Below are positions 5,858-6,881 of a stretch of 6,881 nt of DNA, piece after piece. How positions within the stretch are numbered: the first letter of the stretch is position 1; each line of letters starts with the position of its first letter. Under the pieces are notes generated by a model that saw only the letters and a program-made list of their open reading frames with translations, searched no databases and was not told the DNA's origin. This DNA is from JAKSPM01 sp964450645. Lineage in GTDB: Bacteria > Bacillota > Clostridia > Oscillospirales > Oscillospiraceae. The translations under genes and the position numbers were made by a program. The stretch covers positions 1-6,881 of the forward strand of contig CAYVEB010000049.1 in the NCBI GenBank assembly GCA_964450645.1. Reading direction: 5' to 3'.

Positions 5858-6146
5858 GAATTTTCATTTTTTTATTTTTTGTATGGAAAATGACATTCCT
5901 TTCTGCTACAATAGAACAGGAGATATGGTTCCGGGATCATATCCTTCGATTTTATTCCGGGAACGTCGCTGAACGGCGCCGCCCGCTTTGCCGGGTCGCG
6001 GGTCTGGCGGCTGGGCGGATGCCGGCGGCCGCCTAAACATGGGGTGGGTTTGGCGCGCAAAAAAGGCGATTGTTTGGATCTGCCTGATTTTATGGATCAT
6101 GCTGCCGATTACAAATTGGATATATTTTTGCAAGGAGGATATAAAC
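5858..6146 (+). other. Intergenic region before rpiB; promoter and unexplained GC-rich stretch
   Basis: After the acetyltransferase stop comes a T-rich stretch (5864-5880) with only an imperfect hairpin around it. Next is a candidate promoter. From about 5957 to 6034 the DNA is very GC-rich with repeated GCC/GGC units. TTCCGGGA occurs twice (5929-5936 and 5955-5962). One plus-strand frame has no stop from 5915 to 6169 (85 codons) but no supported start. The rpiB frame itself is open back to beyond 6039. I see no gene I can support here; it may be a long leader or the remains of a lost gene. Confidence 0.45.
5884..5912 (+). promoter_or_regulatory. Candidate promoter for rpiB
   Basis: TGGAAA (5884-5889) and TACAAT (5907-5912) are 17 bp apart, each close to the sigma-A consensus. 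It would give an rpiB transcript with a leader of more than 220 nt. AGGAG at 5918-5922 is followed by an ATG at 5925 that opens only 15 codons. Confidence 0.45.
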
Positions 6147-6587
6147 ATGAAAATTGCATTGGGCTGTGACCACGGCGCGCTGGATTTGAAAAACGCGATT
6201 AAGGAACATCTGCTGAGCCGGGGTTACGAGGTCAACGACGTGGGCACGTATACGAAGGAGAGTTGTGACTATCCCGATTTCGGCGCGGCGGCTGCAAAAT
6301 TGGTCGCCAGCGGCGAATGTGAACGGGGCATCGTTTGCTGCACCACGGGCATCGGCATCTCCATCACCGCCAACAAGGTCAAGGGGATCCGCTGCGCGCT
6401 GCTCTCGGATCTGATGTCCGCCCGGCTGACCCGCCAACACAACGACACCAATATGATGGCGCTAGGCGCTGGCGTCACCGGCGAGAGGCTGGCGTTGGAA
6501 ATTGTGGACGTGTGGCTCGACACGGCCTTTGAAGGCGGCCGCCATCAGCGCCGCGTGGACAAAGTGACTGCGCTGGAGAACGAATAA
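6147..6587 (+). CDS. rpiB: Ribose-5-phosphate isomerase B
   Basis: This is a 146-residue RpiB/LacAB-family isomerase, interconverting ribose 5-phosphate and ribulose 5-phosphate in the pentose phosphate pathway (cytoplasm, usually a dimer). The motifs align one residue behind E. coli RpiB: CDHGA at 7-11 with Asp 8 and His 9; catalytic Cys 65 in CCTTGIGISITANK; His 98 in RQHNDTNMM; and the phosphate-binding Arg 132 and Arg 136 in GGRHQRRV. Length is normal. The usual CGTGIG is CTTGIG here, a small variation at the active-site loop; an allose-6-phosphate or LacA/B-type specificity cannot be excluded. The start at 6147 has AAGGAGG (6132-6138) with 8 nt spacing. The frame is open upstream, but that extension has no ribosome binding site and is not family-like. 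Confidence 0.95.
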   Translation: MKIALGCDHGALDLKNAIKEHLLSRGYEVNDVGTYTKESCDYPDFGAAAAKLVASGECERGIVCCTTGIGISITANKVKGIRCALLSDLMSARLTRQHNDTNMMALGAGVTGERLALEIVDVWLDTAFEGGRHQRRVDKVTALENE

Positions 6588-6611
6588 TTTAATTACGGAG
6601 GACTTGCAAAA

Positions 6612-6692
6612 TTGCTGCGTTTGCACGAGGAGGTATTCGGGCAAAACCAGCCGAATAAATATTTGCTGGGAGCCTGTCAAAAGGGCCTGTAA
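6612..6692 (+). CDS. Possible 26-residue small ORF after rpiB
   Basis: Ten bases after GGAGG (6597-6601), a TTG at 6612 opens 26 codons: LRLHEEVFGQ, then NQPNKYLLGACQKGL, then TAA. It is polar with one cysteine and no membrane segment. It lies between rpiB and the terminator, so it would be the last gene of the rpiB transcript. I do not recognise it. It may be a real small protein, the remnant of a lost downstream gene, or chance; the ribosome binding site is the main support. Confidence 0.3.
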   Translation: MLRLHEEVFGQNQPNKYLLGACQKGL

Positions 6693-6712
6693 AGAAACAG
6701 CCTTATGAAAAG

Positions 6713-6747
6713 CGGAGAGTCTCGAAAACGAGACTCTCCGTATTTTT
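6713..6747 (+). terminator. Strong rho-independent terminator of the rpiB unit
   Basis: CGGAGAGTCTCG (6713-6724) and CGAGACTCTCCG (6729-6740) form a perfect 12-bp stem with loop AAAA, followed by TATTTTT. This is a textbook intrinsic terminator, 20 bp after the small ORF. The reverse strand has only CTTTT after the stem, so it is mainly rightward. Confidence 0.95.
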
Positions 6748-6779
6748 GCGGAAAGGTTGCATCTTTGTGTAACTTTTAA

Positions 6780-6881
6780 ATGGAAAATGGCCCCACCCCC
6801 CTTTGGAAAGTATGCATATCTGTGGGAATATTGGCCATATTTTTTGCCGCTTTAACGCCGCTTTTTGTGCCGCCAGTTTTT
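6780..6881 (+). CDS. Possible N-terminus of a membrane protein (runs off right edge)
   Basis: From an ATG at 6780 the frame stays open for 34 codons to the end of the window. It encodes a short polar start (MENGPTPLWK) followed by an almost wholly hydrophobic stretch, VCISVGILAIFFAALTPLF, then VPPVF. That is what a first membrane helix or uncleaved signal anchor looks like. It follows a terminator, as a new transcription unit would. Against it, no ribosome binding site precedes the ATG, and the opposite strand is also open over the same bases (ending at a TAA at 6780-6778), so a minus-strand gene end is the alternative. The family is not recognised. Confidence 0.35.
   Translation, partial: MENGPTPLWKVCISVGILAIFFAALTPLFVPPVF

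Noticed and set aside
1..6881. CRISPR array or other tandem spaced repeats
   Set aside because: No regularly spaced direct repeats were seen on reading; the repeats present are short, single pairs or hairpins.

Overview
The window looks like the chromosome of a Gram-positive gut-type Clostridium relative (class Clostridia, probably near Oscillospiraceae). The reasons are strong AGGAGG-type ribosome binding sites, sigma-A promoters with TATAAT boxes, a GC-rich core with compact genes, and the gene content (oligoendopeptidase F, a chloramphenicol-acetyltransferase-family protein, ribose-5-phosphate isomerase B). The genus assignment is inference.

Region 1 (1 to about 1354) is clearly more AT-rich and looks acquired. 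It holds an IS1595-family (ISXO2-like) transposase gene on the minus strand, broken by one in-frame amber codon at 955-957. Directly downstream on the same strand is the start of a VanZ-like membrane protein gene that runs off the left edge. Region 2 (1355-1580) has no convincing gene. It is a GC-rich block of nested inverted repeats, ending in a 14-bp perfect stem that follows a tRNA. Region 3 (1581-1749) has tRNA-Gly(CCC) on the minus strand and two divergent promoters, one for the tRNA and one for the next operon.

Region 4 (1793-3325) is a two-gene plus-strand operon. A cyclase-family metal hydrolase (kynurenine-formamidase-like) is followed by a short amidohydrolase. The two are in the same reading frame, separated only by TAA GCG, and end in a shared strong terminator. 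They probably act on the same, unidentified, cyclic or amide substrate. Region 5 (3329-5089) is pepF, on the minus strand and convergent with that operon. Region 6 (5243-5857) is a chloramphenicol-acetyltransferase-family gene, divergent from pepF, with complete catalytic residues but no visible ribosome binding site. Region 7 (5858-6747) has an unexplained 289-base leader, rpiB with a strong ribosome binding site, a possible 26-codon small ORF and a textbook terminator. The last 102 bases may begin a membrane protein gene.

Most of the core is ordinary metabolism. The points worth a second look are the cyclase/amidohydrolase pair split by one stop codon, the core-only amidohydrolase, the VanZ-like gene placed as if it were an IS passenger, and the structured block between the IS and the tRNA.
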